From an uncultured Akkermansia sp. (GTDB lineage Bacteria; Verrucomicrobiota; Verrucomicrobiia; Verrucomicrobiales; Akkermansiaceae), in contig CAJGCV010000001.1 in the NCBI GenBank assembly GCA_904501915.1, positions 94,142 through 158,141 on the forward strand: 64,000 nucleotides of DNA, in the 5' to 3' direction. Below are positions 16,139 through 24,144 of the stretch, piece by piece. The stretch's first letter is position 1; each line of letters opens with the position of its first letter. Made by a program: the position numbers and the translations under genes. Under the pieces are notes generated by a model. The model saw only the letters and a list, made by a program, of their open reading frames with translations. It was not told where the DNA came from and ran no database searches.

Positions 16139-16972
16139 ATGGCTGGCAATACGAACAAAAAACGCACAAAAAAACAAGCAGAGGAATCCACTTCTCTGTG
16201 GGGTTTTTTGTTCGATAAAAACACCCAGAATCAGGATATCACAAAGAGAGCATTCTTTGCGCAACCTGGGGAAGAAGAATCTGAAACCGAGCCGGATGCT
16301 CAACGAAATATACTGCAGGAAATCTGGCACCGGTTCAATTTCTGGGGAGGACTGGCTTGCATTATCTTCCTGGCTTTCACCATGCTTCTGATCAGCACAC
16401 TGGTGAGCATGTGGACTCCGCAGGATATGCGAAACATAGCCGGATACGCAGACCACGGCAGCTCACGCGACCTTGCGGCACTGCTCCGCAATGCCAATGG
16501 TCAGGAAATCAGTTTCTCGGAAGCGGAAATCAACCGGTATCTCCGGGACACCTGCCGCATGCGGCAAACAGGCATCTTTTCAATCATCACCCATACGCAC
16601 GGTGCAGCAGTCCGCATTCATGACGGATATGCAGAGCTTGTTATTGACAGAATCATCGGCTCCAACCTGCACCAGACAACATCGGTCAACATCACGTTTA
16701 CACAACATATCACCCACGGCCGTCCTGAATTGAATGTTGAGTTCCGTGGCACTGACATATTGTACGGTAATCTGCCAGAGGGTGGAAGCATTGGCAAAAT
16801 GGGCATTCCCAGCCGACATGTCAGCATGCTTGCACCTGCTCTTGATTCCTTAGTCAACTGTTATCCAGAGATAAAATCCATCATTACAGAATACGGATAT
16901 TGCCCATATTTCACCAAGGGTAGAAACGGAGAAGAAAGTCGTGTCCGTCTCATTCCTTACCGCCCATCTTAA
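16139..16972 (+). CDS. Single-pass membrane protein with large extracytoplasmic domain, unknown
   Basis: This 277-residue protein has a Lys-rich cytoplasmic N-terminus (KKRTKKQ), an acidic segment and one transmembrane helix (about residues 72-93). The C-terminal domain of about 180 residues has alternating beta-like segments and should be periplasmic. No family is recognised. A purine-rich AAGGA lies about 10 bp before ATG 16139. The gap before it contains TTATATT (16115-16121), a possible -10 without a convincing -35. It sits between a carboxypeptidase and a small lipoprotein, so an envelope role is likely by context. Confidence 0.6.
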   Translation: MAGNTNKKRTKKQAEESTSLWGFLFDKNTQNQDITKRAFFAQPGEEESETEPDAQRNILQEIWHRFNFWGGLACIIFLAFTMLLISTLVSMWTPQDMRNIAGYADHGSSRDLAALLRNANGQEISFSEAEINRYLRDTCRMRQTGIFSIITHTHGAAVRIHDGYAELVIDRIIGSNLHQTTSVNITFTQHITHGRPELNVEFRGTDILYGNLPEGGSIGKMGIPSRHVSMLAPALDSLVNCYPEIKSIITEYGYCPYFTKGRNGEESRVRLIPYRPS

Positions 16973-16992
16973 ATTATCAATACTCACACAAC

Positions 16993-17394
16993 ATGAATAA
17001 ACACCGCCTATTAACAGTTCTCATTTCGTTATGCTGCACGATTTCCTTTAATTCCTGTATCATCCAACAGGTGGCAGATAAATTTATTCGTGACGAATAT
17101 CCTGGTGAGAGGCCTCCGCATGTCATTGCTGATGCGTCCGGCAAACCAGCCAATGAAAACTGGATAAAAGTCAATCCATACGATTTACCACCTTCCGGAT
17201 ATTTGCAAGGGCGCATTGAGTACGCGGAAGACGGGCTTCCCTACGGGTTACCCTGCGAATTCTCCAACATCCTTGTATCCCCATATGAACCATACTATCA
17301 GCTGGATTACACCAATAGCAAAGTAGGTGACAAAGTATGGGATCCCTACACACGAAAGCCTTTCTACGTGCCAAGGTTCATGACCATTAACTAA
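16993..17394 (+). CDS. Small lipoprotein, unknown
   Basis: The product is 133 residues with a signal peptide and a lipobox-like FNSC (Cys22), so it is probably lipid-modified. The mature part contains repeated Pro/Tyr/Gly-rich stretches, such as NPYDLPPSGYLQGRIEYAED and VSPYEPYYQLDY, suggestive of a small beta-rich domain. No family is recognised. It is 20 bp after the preceding membrane protein and 14 bp before the acyltransferase fusion, so all are likely one transcript. Confidence 0.65.
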   Translation: MNKHRLLTVLISLCCTISFNSCIIQQVADKFIRDEYPGERPPHVIADASGKPANENWIKVNPYDLPPSGYLQGRIEYAEDGLPYGLPCEFSNILVSPYEPYYQLDYTNSKVGDKVWDPYTRKPFYVPRFMTIN

Positions 17395-17408
17395 CATTCC
17401 TGCAACAT

Positions 17409-19298
17409 ATGGGCAGAAGAAAAAGCAGAGAATTCACCTTCGCCGACAAAGTTTTGCGCATTATCCTGCGCGTGATGTTCGGCCTCCTGCGCCTTGTCGA
17501 TATCCGCATAGTCGCACTGATGGGCAGAGGTATAGGATTGCTGACATGGGCAGCCCTTCCCAGCAGACGCCAGATTGTAGCGCGAAATATCCGCATTGCT
17601 GTAGATCCGACATTGAGAGGCAAACAGTTGAACTCTCTTGTTCGCCAGAATATCGTGCGGACATGCGAGAACATGGTCTGCACCTTCAAAACGGGTCTGC
17701 TTTCAGATAAAGAATTGAACCGGGCACTGATTCTGAAAGGGAAAGATTCTTTCATAACGCAAGCCGAATTAAATGCATGTCAGATATGCTGCGTTCCGCA
17801 CGCGGGCAACTGGGAAATGATGGCGCGTCTGCGTCCCCTGTTTCCTGCAGTAGCTAGATTTGGTTCCCTTTACCGCAGACTTGACAATCCCGCCTTGGAA
17901 GAAGCTGTTTACAATATCCGCACCAGCCATGGATGCGAGATGTTTAATATCAAGGATGGATTGAAAGAAGTATTCCGGCTGGCAAGAGATGGAGGCATGC
18001 TCGGTGTGCTCAGTGATCAGTTCACCCAGCAAGGTATATTCATTCCTTATTTCGGCAAGGTGACCGGCACTACCCCCCTGCCTTCCCTTATTTTCAAACG
18101 ACGCAAGGAAAATGCCAATCTGTACGTCGTCACCAGTCGTTCAACCGGGCTTGCCCAATGGGAAGTGGACTTCTCACGGCAGGTCGGTAACACAGACACG
18201 ACAATGAGTCAGGCTGCCATTACCATGGAAGTCAACCTGGCCTTGGAGGAAGGTTTAAAAAATGGTATATTGGACGGATTCTGGATGCATCACCGCTGGA
18301 AACCCTCCTATAATTTTGCTCCGGACACATGTGATGAATACAATGAGCTCATCCGGAAGTACGCAAGGCTTCCATTCCGCATCATCATGTGCGTGCCGGA
18401 ACAGTTTGAAGAGGCTGTATTGGTCATACCGATGATGCGCCGTTTACAGGCTTGCCGACCCGATATGCAGCTCACAGTAGTGTGTCCGAAGGAACAGCAG
18501 GCATTCTGGCAGACCCAGCCCTACATTACCTATGTGGTAACCACAAATGGGACGCAGAGTCCAGCAGAGCAGCTCGAATCTGACGATTTGTACAAGGATG
18601 GTCCGTACGACTTCCTCTTCATGTTGAGCAGCAATGAAAAAGTGTTCAATAATCTTAAAAAGCTCATGCCTATGTATCTGAGCGGTTTTGCCAGCAATCC
18701 GCTTGCAAGAAAGCTCAGAACCCGTTTTGTATTACCTGTAGGCACGGAGCCGCTGCATAAATCGGAAGAGTATCAGAAACTCGCTAATGCGCATGTATGC
18801 AAGGCTCCCATTCTGCCATATGCAGACGCAACACAAGGCAATGAAGAGGCAGAAGGCTGCTTCATCGCACCCTTCTCCACACTCGGCTCAGCCGATACGT
18901 GGGAAAAAGCAAAGTGGGTTGAACTCATCGCCAAGCTTAGTGGGAAAGTCAGACTCCTGGCATTTGAATCAGACCGGGAAGCAGCTGAAGCATTGAGCAA
19001 GGAACTGGGCATTGAAGCCGTACTGGTACAACCAGAAACAGTTGCCTCTGTTATGGGCTCCAAAACTACGCTATACGCAGTGGATGGGCTTCTGCCGCAA
19101 CTGGCAGCGTTGGTTGCTTGCCGCTGCCACGTTATCATGGCAAGCCGTCTTGCATCTGCCTATGCTCCGCTGGGAGAAGGTCATCATGTTGTGTTTAACC
19201 ATACTCCATGTCATCCCTGCTACCGCAGCACATGTGATCAGACGCCATGCTGCACATCAGGCATCACAGTTGATGAGATGCTGGGAATCACCAACTAA
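17409..19298 (+). CDS. Fusion of LpxL/HtrB-type lipid A acyltransferase with a GT9 (heptosyltransferase)-like domain
   Basis: The protein has 629 residues. Residues 1 to about 310 form a lysophospholipid/lipid A acyltransferase domain with an N-terminal membrane helix and the catalytic H131-AGNW-E136 motif (HxxxxD/E). GVLSDQFTQQGIFIPYFG corresponds to the family's DQ....G..v.FFG signature. From about residue 318 a second domain resembles ADP-heptose:LPS glycosyltransferases (GT9). It has a Rossmann-type start (FRIIMCVPEQFEEAVLVIP) and ends with the GT9-like Cys cluster HTPCHPCYRSTCDQTPCC followed by ITVDEML. The bifunctional enzyme would acylate lipid A and add a core sugar at the inner membrane. 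The fusion is seen; substrates are inferred. Confidence 0.8.
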   Translation: MGRRKSREFTFADKVLRIILRVMFGLLRLVDIRIVALMGRGIGLLTWAALPSRRQIVARNIRIAVDPTLRGKQLNSLVRQNIVRTCENMVCTFKTGLLSDKELNRALILKGKDSFITQAELNACQICCVPHAGNWEMMARLRPLFPAVARFGSLYRRLDNPALEEAVYNIRTSHGCEMFNIKDGLKEVFRLARDGGMLGVLSDQFTQQGIFIPYFGKVTGTTPLPSLIFKRRKENANLYVVTSRSTGLAQWEVDFSRQVGNTDTTMSQAAITMEVNLALEEGLKNGILDGFWMHHRWKPSYNFAPDTCDEYNELIRKYARLPFRIIMCVPEQFEEAVLVIPMMRRLQACRPDMQLTVVCPKEQQAFWQTQPYITYVVTTNGTQSPAEQLESDDLYKDGPYDFLFMLSSNEKVFNNLKKLMPMYLSGFASNPLARKLRTRFVLPVGTEPLHKSEEYQKLANAHVCKAPILPYADATQGNEEAEGCFIAPFSTLGSADTWEKAKWVELIAKLSGKVRLLAFESDREAAEALSKELGIEAVLVQPETVASVMGSKTTLYAVDGLLPQLAALVACRCHVIMASRLASAYAPLGEGHHVVFNHTPCHPCYRSTCDQTPCCTSGITVDEMLGITN

Positions 19299-19321
19299 AA
19301 CTTTTCACCAGCACCAAGTTG

Positions 19322-19349
19322 ACGCGGCGGTTCGCAATCGCCGCGTTTT
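19322..19349 (+). terminator. Terminator of the dacA-to-GT9 fusion unit
   Basis: An 8-bp stem, ACGCGGCG (19322-19329) with CGCCGCGT (19339-19346), and a 9-nt loop are followed by TTT. It lies between converging genes. The T-tract is short, so efficiency may be moderate. Confidence 0.7.
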
Positions 19350-19360
19350 CTGTCTCTTCC

Positions 19361-19837
19361 TCAGCTTTCTTCAGGAGCGAGCATGAACATGAGTCTGTCC
19401 ACACCATATCGGCTTACCTCATTCCACAGCGTTTTCTCCATGGAGGCAGTGCGAGCAGCCCTGTCTTCGGGGCTGAGATTTTCCACCGCATCCTGGCCGT
19501 AATACTCCATTAAGGCACGACCTGCCAGGCGCGTAACTAACTCCTCCCAGAATGCAGCATCCCGATACTCATCCAGAACATCGGAGTAAAAAGCATTCTC
19601 AACGTACGGGCGCTTGAAAAACCAATACCCGCAATCAGGGTTGAGCTCTAAATCCCGTGCGATTGAGGGAACAGTCCTGCCAGCTTTAATGATATCCACC
19701 AGCAGTTTGTGCCAGGCGTCTGCTCGTGGATTGCGGCCTTCTGGCATAGCCTGTCCCAGGACAGTAAGAGACAAGGCGCAAATCTCCAGAAGATTGCGCA
19801 TTTCGAGCTCCGACAACTCTAAGCTTACTTTTCCCAT
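19361..19837 (-). CDS. Hypothetical cytoplasmic protein next to sufT
   Basis: This 158-residue soluble, helix-rich protein has no signal peptide, transmembrane segment or recognised motif. It contains a possible helix-turn-helix-like stretch (TVPSIARDLELNPDCGYWFF) but this is weak. It starts 9 bp after the SufT-like gene stop, so both are probably translated from one mRNA. Context suggests a link to Fe-S assembly; nothing in the sequence proves it. Confidence 0.6.
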   Translation of the reverse strand: MGKVSLELSELEMRNLLEICALSLTVLGQAMPEGRNPRADAWHKLLVDIIKAGRTVPSIARDLELNPDCGYWFFKRPYVENAFYSDVLDEYRDAAFWEELVTRLAGRALMEYYGQDAVENLSPEDRAARTASMEKTLWNEVSRYGVDRLMFMLAPEES

Positions 19838-19846
19838 CAGCTGCTT

Positions 19847-20386
19847 TTATTCCAGGCCCAGCTGCATGCGGGCTTCCTCTGTCATCATTCCCTGATTCCA
19901 GGGCGGGTCCCACACAAACTCTATATCCACGCTTTTCACTCCTTCAAGCGCCGCAATACCCATTTCGGCTTCAGCCATCAGGTGTGGTCCCATACCACAA
20001 CCTGGCGCGGTAAGTGTCATCTGAACACTCACATGACAACCGTCCTCTTTCTGAGGAATAATCTCAACGCCGTATATCAAGCCCAGATTCACAATATCCA
20101 CCGGAATTTCCGGGTCATAGATATTGCTGAGCACTTTCCAGACCCGTTCCTCAAGGGTCAGGTTTTCATCGCTCTCCTGTACGGCTTGAGAAGCTGCTAT
20201 AATTCCGGCTCTGGCAGCTTCCTCGCGCGAAATGCGAACGAGCCCCATGTCGGTAGCGGCAGTAATGGAATTCCCCAGCATCTGGGTCACATAAATGCGA
20301 GACCCCTCCGGCAAGAGCACGGCATTGCCGGCCGGTATCTGAATGGCAGCGGTTTCTGCCTCCGTAATCACTTCCTGATTCAACAT
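19847..20386 (-). CDS. sufT: SufT/MIP18-family Fe-S cluster assembly protein
   Basis: The protein has 179 residues. The C-terminal half is a DUF59/MIP18 domain: WKVLSNIYDPEIPVDIVNLG followed by MTLTAPGCGMGPHLMAEAE, which carries the conserved reactive Cys. The N-terminal 60-70 residues form an extension seen in SufT-type proteins. SufT members help mature Fe-S enzymes. No sufBCDS genes are in the window. The start codon lies 2 bp after a long palindrome that overlaps a possible promoter, pointing to regulation. Confidence 0.85.
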   Translation of the reverse strand: MLNQEVITEAETAAIQIPAGNAVLLPEGSRIYVTQMLGNSITAATDMGLVRISREEAARAGIIAASQAVQESDENLTLEERVWKVLSNIYDPEIPVDIVNLGLIYGVEIIPQKEDGCHVSVQMTLTAPGCGMGPHLMAEAEMGIAALEGVKSVDIEFVWDPPWNQGMMTEEARMQLGLE

Positions 20387-20388
20387 AG

Positions 20389-20419
20389 GCGGCGGGAATT
20401 ATGCCATAATTCCCGCCGC
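20389..20419. repeat. Long perfect palindrome abutting the sufT start codon
   Basis: GCGGCGGGAATTATG (20389-20403) and CATAATTCCCGCCGC (20405-20419) are perfect inverted copies around one central base. As RNA it would form a stem of about 12 bp with a 7-nt loop. On the minus strand it overlaps a possible promoter (TTGTAA-N16-CATAAT) for sufT, so it could be an operator. It lacks a T-tract, so a simple terminator for GT14 is less likely. Confidence 0.6.
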
Positions 20420-20445
20420 TTACAAGGCAAATCTCAAATGCTGTC

Positions 20446-21339
20446 TTAAAAAGCCTGATTCATGGCTTCCAGATAGCGTTCCGTCTCGCCCGGTTCCATT
20501 GCAAACTTGCGGGAAAAAAGACAACCGCTAGCCCACACCTGTGGCCATTCATCCGGCACGAGGTCCGCCGGAGACATACTGCGGCGCCATATCATGAAAC
20601 GCATATTGTGCCCTGCAAAATTCTCACAATACGGCAATTTCTTGATTGTTGTCTGAAAGAACATCTCATCAGGGCAAAATGTATGGCGGAAAAAGTTGTA
20701 ATAATCAGGGTGGTCGTCAATATATCTCACCACATCGCACAAGCACTCGTGTGTCAGTGACCACCACTGGGAACCTGCGTGAAAAGGAGCGTATTTCTTC
20801 CATGACCAACGGCGGATTCCTGTAAAACGCCACAATTTCATCCACTTGCGGAAAACATGATGCCACTTGCTGGTTCTATCCACCATAAATTGCGGATACC
20901 AGACAGCAATGCGATATAACAAACCTTTGCGCCCCCATCCCTTGGTTATCGGCTCTGGGCTGCAATTAATGAATTGCTTATTTTCGGCGTACGCCTGGTT
21001 GAGAATTTCCTCCGTCTTCGAGTATGAAGCCGCCGGCAGACATTGCCCGCTTATTAGGTGGATATATCGATATTTTTTTTCAGTAGCCAGAGCTGCACGC
21101 ACACAGGCCATTTCTGCGGCAATCATATAGAAACTACCCCATTTGACTGCCACACGCTCATTGACCAAGTGCACATGGTCGCTCGTGTTGATTTCCGAAT
21201 CAATTGCAGACGATGCATCGACGTGGATAAAAACATCGTGCCCCTGCGCAGCAAGATACGCACTTATGGCATTAACCTGCCAGGGGCGATTATGGCACAA
21301 AATCAGGTAACAATCCGTATGGGAGACCGCATTTTCCAT
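20446..21339 (-). CDS. Core-2/I-branching-type glycosyltransferase (GT14-like)
   Basis: This 297-residue protein belongs to the beta-1,6-N-acetylglucosaminyltransferase-like family that also occurs in bacterial polysaccharide loci. Family-like stretches are YLILCHNRPWQVNAI at the N-terminus, VFIHVDASS, YIHLISGQCLP (LSG.D.P-like motif) and AGSQWWSLTHECL (the family's G..W..L), with PDEMFFQT further on. It has no transmembrane segment and would act in the cytoplasm or at the membrane face. It has its own promoter. The donor is probably a UDP-sugar; the acceptor is unknown. No polysaccharide cluster surrounds it. Confidence 0.8.
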   Translation of the reverse strand: MENAVSHTDCYLILCHNRPWQVNAISAYLAAQGHDVFIHVDASSAIDSEINTSDHVHLVNERVAVKWGSFYMIAAEMACVRAALATEKKYRYIHLISGQCLPAASYSKTEEILNQAYAENKQFINCSPEPITKGWGRKGLLYRIAVWYPQFMVDRTSKWHHVFRKWMKLWRFTGIRRWSWKKYAPFHAGSQWWSLTHECLCDVVRYIDDHPDYYNFFRHTFCPDEMFFQTTIKKLPYCENFAGHNMRFMIWRRSMSPADLVPDEWPQVWASGCLFSRKFAMEPGETERYLEAMNQAF

Positions 21340-21345
21340 GGATTC

Positions 21346-21375
21346 ACTCTAACACATCCATGTCTTCTTAGTCAA
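21346..21375 (-). promoter_or_regulatory. Promoter of the GT14-like gene
   Basis: On the minus strand, TTGACT (21375-21370) and TAGAGT (21351-21346) are spaced by 18 bp. Only 6 bp separate the -10 from ATG 21339, predicting a leaderless mRNA. Confidence 0.6.
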
Positions 21376-21376
21376 A

Positions 21377-22312
21377 TCAAATCAACAATAAAGCTTGCAG
21401 CAACTTAACTAAATCACCAAAAGCAGCAGCAATTTCGTGCGCTGATGCAACAAAATCCTTTGCGTATCCTCGCAGAGAAATAACACCAAAGCAACGCAAC
21501 ATAAGAACAAGAGAGACGACATTCGTCAACATGATAATCATGAACGAGAGCACGACTCCATTTTCAAGCAGATCAGGTTGTTCTCTGGGTATCACCCAGA
21601 GAGTCCAGTATACGTGAAAGCACCACCAGAAACCAAAGCCTGCATAAAACCATGGCAGATACGAGCCGAAGGGATACACCCAGTTGGCAACAAAAAACAC
21701 CCCCAGCCAGAGCAGCATCCACAGGGGAATGAAATACGGAGCCAGTGCAACAAAAAGGTTATCGGTATCGGTGTCTACATAGCCGCCGTCCAGATCAACA
21801 CTCAACGCCTGCACTTTACCAAAACACAGCACGGCAGCAATGGCATGCGTCAACTCATGCCCCAGCACATACGCAAACATCAGCATAGGGTCTATGAGCC
21901 TGAAGTATTTGACACTTATGAACACGAGCGCGCCCAACACGCTGAACCAGACAGATTCACTCTGCCAGAACGCAAGTTCCCCTACCACGGGTGCAGCATG
22001 GTGCAGCTGCAGCAGCAAAGCATACACCATCACTACAGATAACGGCAACAGCAGACACAGGCCTATCACCAACCGGATGACCCGCTTCACCCCATGCACA
22101 GGCTGCCAGTCTGCCTCACCATCAGAGCCATACAAAGGCTCCATGTTTTGCCAATAGGCCGCCTGCACTTTCAACCGCTTGATTACACCCAGTGTTTTAG
22201 GCTGCAAGTGCTCAGCTTCGTGCGGCTTTTCCACAGGTACGCGCCAATCGCCGAATTCCGGTTGCGGCATTCGGCGGTGAACACGTCGGGAGCTCTGGCG
22301 GTGGGGCTTCAT
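21377..22312 (-). CDS. Membrane protein with M50-type HExxH motif, putative protease
   Basis: This 311-residue polytopic membrane protein has a long basic cytoplasmic N-terminus (about 75 residues) and roughly six hydrophobic segments. One of these carries GHELTHAIA (about residue 150), the zinc HExxH motif in a transmembrane setting as in M50 site-2 proteases. The second metal-ligand motif (NxxPxxxxDG) is not obvious, though LDGGYVDTDTDN follows closely. It may be a divergent M50-like protein rather than a proven protease. Its ATG overlaps the recJ stop (ATGA), so it is translationally coupled to recJ. Confidence 0.65.
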   Translation of the reverse strand: MKPHRQSSRRVHRRMPQPEFGDWRVPVEKPHEAEHLQPKTLGVIKRLKVQAAYWQNMEPLYGSDGEADWQPVHGVKRVIRLVIGLCLLLPLSVVMVYALLLQLHHAAPVVGELAFWQSESVWFSVLGALVFISVKYFRLIDPMLMFAYVLGHELTHAIAAVLCFGKVQALSVDLDGGYVDTDTDNLFVALAPYFIPLWMLLWLGVFFVANWVYPFGSYLPWFYAGFGFWWCFHVYWTLWVIPREQPDLLENGVVLSFMIIMLTNVVSLVLMLRCFGVISLRGYAKDFVASAHEIAAAFGDLVKLLQALLLI

Positions 22313-24021
22313 GAACTACATGCCGGGCGAATGTCCTGAATTGAGATGGCAAGCGATACCCGGCCTTTCCACACATTGCGGTCAATCGTATAGGCAATAT
22401 CCCAGGGCGGGTCAGGCAATTTACGGGATGCACCATTAAAATACATGGCATCACATTCACAGGAGCCCTGCCTGAGGCCGAGTCTCAAATGATTTCCCTG
22501 TAAATGCCGGGGAGCATCCGTCAGCATCACGTTCCGGCTCATGAATACTGGCTGCGGATTAGAATTACCAAATGGTTCCAGTAATTCATAACTATCCAGC
22601 AAATCAAGCGTCAACTCCGGGAAAGTAACCTCTGCATCCACATTCAGCACCGGCACCAGTCTGGAAGGGTCCACGCTTTCCCGAACAAAAGCATCAAAGC
22701 GCTGCCGGAAAGCATCAATCATATCCTCGTGGATGACCAGGCCTGCGGCCATATCATGACCGCCACCGGATATCAGCGTATCGGCGCACGCATGGATTGC
22801 CTGCACCAGCGACACACCCGGAATGGAGCGGCCACTTCCCTTACCCACGCCATTTTCATCCAGGGAAATAACAAAGGTCGGTTTGTGATAACGCCGCATC
22901 AGCAACGAGGCCACAATCCCCACCACCCCAGGATGCCAGGTGCGAGACCCCAGCACAATCACGTTATCCCGGGTAGGTGAAAATGTTTGCGAGAGCATCT
23001 CCATGGCCTCATTGCGAATCTTTTCCTCCTCCTGCTGACGCGCACGATTATGCAGTTCCAGGCGCTCAGCCAGGGAAAGCGCATGCTCAGAATCACGCGT
23101 CATGAGCAAATCGAGTGCATCCAGCGGGCTATCCATTCGTCCAGCCGCATTCAAGCGTGGTCCCAGGCGGAATGAAATATGGCTTGCACTAGGTCTGCGA
23201 TTCAGATTCGTCACGCGGTTAAGCGCCTGAATCCCTATATTGCCTCCGCTCTCCATCACGCGCAAGCCGTGACGGGTAAGCAGCCGATTTTCGTCCACCA
23301 GAGGCACAATATCTGCCACTGTCGCAATAGCAACAACATCCAGATACTGTTTCAAATCAAAATGAGGAAGGCGCCGCTGCTTGAGCATGGCATGAGCCAG
23401 CTTGAACACCACACCTGCACTGCACAGATACGTAAACGGACTGGCATCCTCCAGTTTGGCATTTACCACCGCTACTGCAGGTGGACGCCCCTGCGTGCTG
23501 GCCTCATGATGATCCAGAATCACCACATCAATACCCTGCCCCTGCAACCATGCAACCTCATCCACCGAGGATGTACCACAGTCAACAGCTATCAACAGTT
23601 GCGGTTTTTCACCACACGCTTCAATAGCATGCTCCATTCCTTCTTCACTCAGACCATAGCCCTCACGCGTACGCACCGGTATAAAATAATCGGTGCGTAT
23701 GCCATACGCCCTCAAAACTGCATACAAAAGCGTAACAGAACTTACGCCGTCCACATCATAGTCACCATAGATGCAAACGTGCTCGCCGTTGTCTGCAGCG
23801 CGGAAGATGCGATCAACGGCTGCATCCATCTCCCGCAAAGCAAAAGGGTCTCCCAGCTCCGCTAGTTTTGGTTTCAGGAATCTCAGTGCCCTTTCACGAC
23901 CGGAAATTCCCCTTTGTGCCAGCAATTTGCGAACCAGCAGAGGGAGCTGAGAATTCAGTTCATCACCAAAATCCACACTTCCGTTCGTCGGGCGTAATTC
24001 CCAACTGAACTTCGTACTCAT
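22309..24021 (-). CDS. recJ: Single-stranded-DNA-specific exonuclease RecJ
   Basis: RecJ is the 5'-3' ssDNA exonuclease of RecF-type recombination and base-excision/mismatch repair. The 570-residue length and DHH-DHHA1 architecture are standard. YGDYDVDGVSS (about residues 84-94) and VVILDHHEAS (about 165) provide Mn-binding residues. LGPRLNAAGRMDSP and the SGGGHDMAAG motif of the DHHA1 domain follow, with a C-terminal OB-type region. The promoter places transcription start at or next to the ATG, so the mRNA is probably leaderless. Divergent from nhaC. Confidence 0.95.
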   Translation of the reverse strand: MSTKFSWELRPTNGSVDFGDELNSQLPLLVRKLLAQRGISGRERALRFLKPKLAELGDPFALREMDAAVDRIFRAADNGEHVCIYGDYDVDGVSSVTLLYAVLRAYGIRTDYFIPVRTREGYGLSEEGMEHAIEACGEKPQLLIAVDCGTSSVDEVAWLQGQGIDVVILDHHEASTQGRPPAVAVVNAKLEDASPFTYLCSAGVVFKLAHAMLKQRRLPHFDLKQYLDVVAIATVADIVPLVDENRLLTRHGLRVMESGGNIGIQALNRVTNLNRRPSASHISFRLGPRLNAAGRMDSPLDALDLLMTRDSEHALSLAERLELHNRARQQEEEKIRNEAMEMLSQTFSPTRDNVIVLGSRTWHPGVVGIVASLLMRRYHKPTFVISLDENGVGKGSGRSIPGVSLVQAIHACADTLISGGGHDMAAGLVIHEDMIDAFRQRFDAFVRESVDPSRLVPVLNVDAEVTFPELTLDLLDSYELLEPFGNSNPQPVFMSRNVMLTDAPRHLQGNHLRLGLRQGSCECDAMYFNGASRKLPDPPWDIAYTIDRNVWKGRVSLAISIQDIRPACSS

Positions 24022-24027
24022 GGGGCA

Positions 24028-24056
24028 ATTCTATCATCATGGAGTATTTGCGTCAA
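24028..24056 (-). promoter_or_regulatory. Promoter of recJ (leaderless)
   Basis: On the minus strand, TTGACG (24056-24051) and TAGAAT (24033-24028) have a 17-bp spacer. Six bases separate the -10 from ATG 24021, so the first transcribed base should be the A of ATG or its neighbour. Confidence 0.72.
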
Positions 24057-24089
24057 GCTGGAAATAACAGGAAGGACGGCGGGTTTTCT

Positions 24090-24118
24090 TTGACATCAGG
24101 CGCTTATGCTGGTACACT
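24090..24118 (+). promoter_or_regulatory. Promoter of nhaC
   Basis: A perfect TTGACA (24090-24095) and TACACT (24113-24118) are separated by 17 bp. An upstream in-frame ATG at 24106 falls inside the promoter, so translation must begin later, at GTG 24145. Confidence 0.75.
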
Positions 24119-24144
24119 TTGCGCAACTTAACCCAGGATATATC

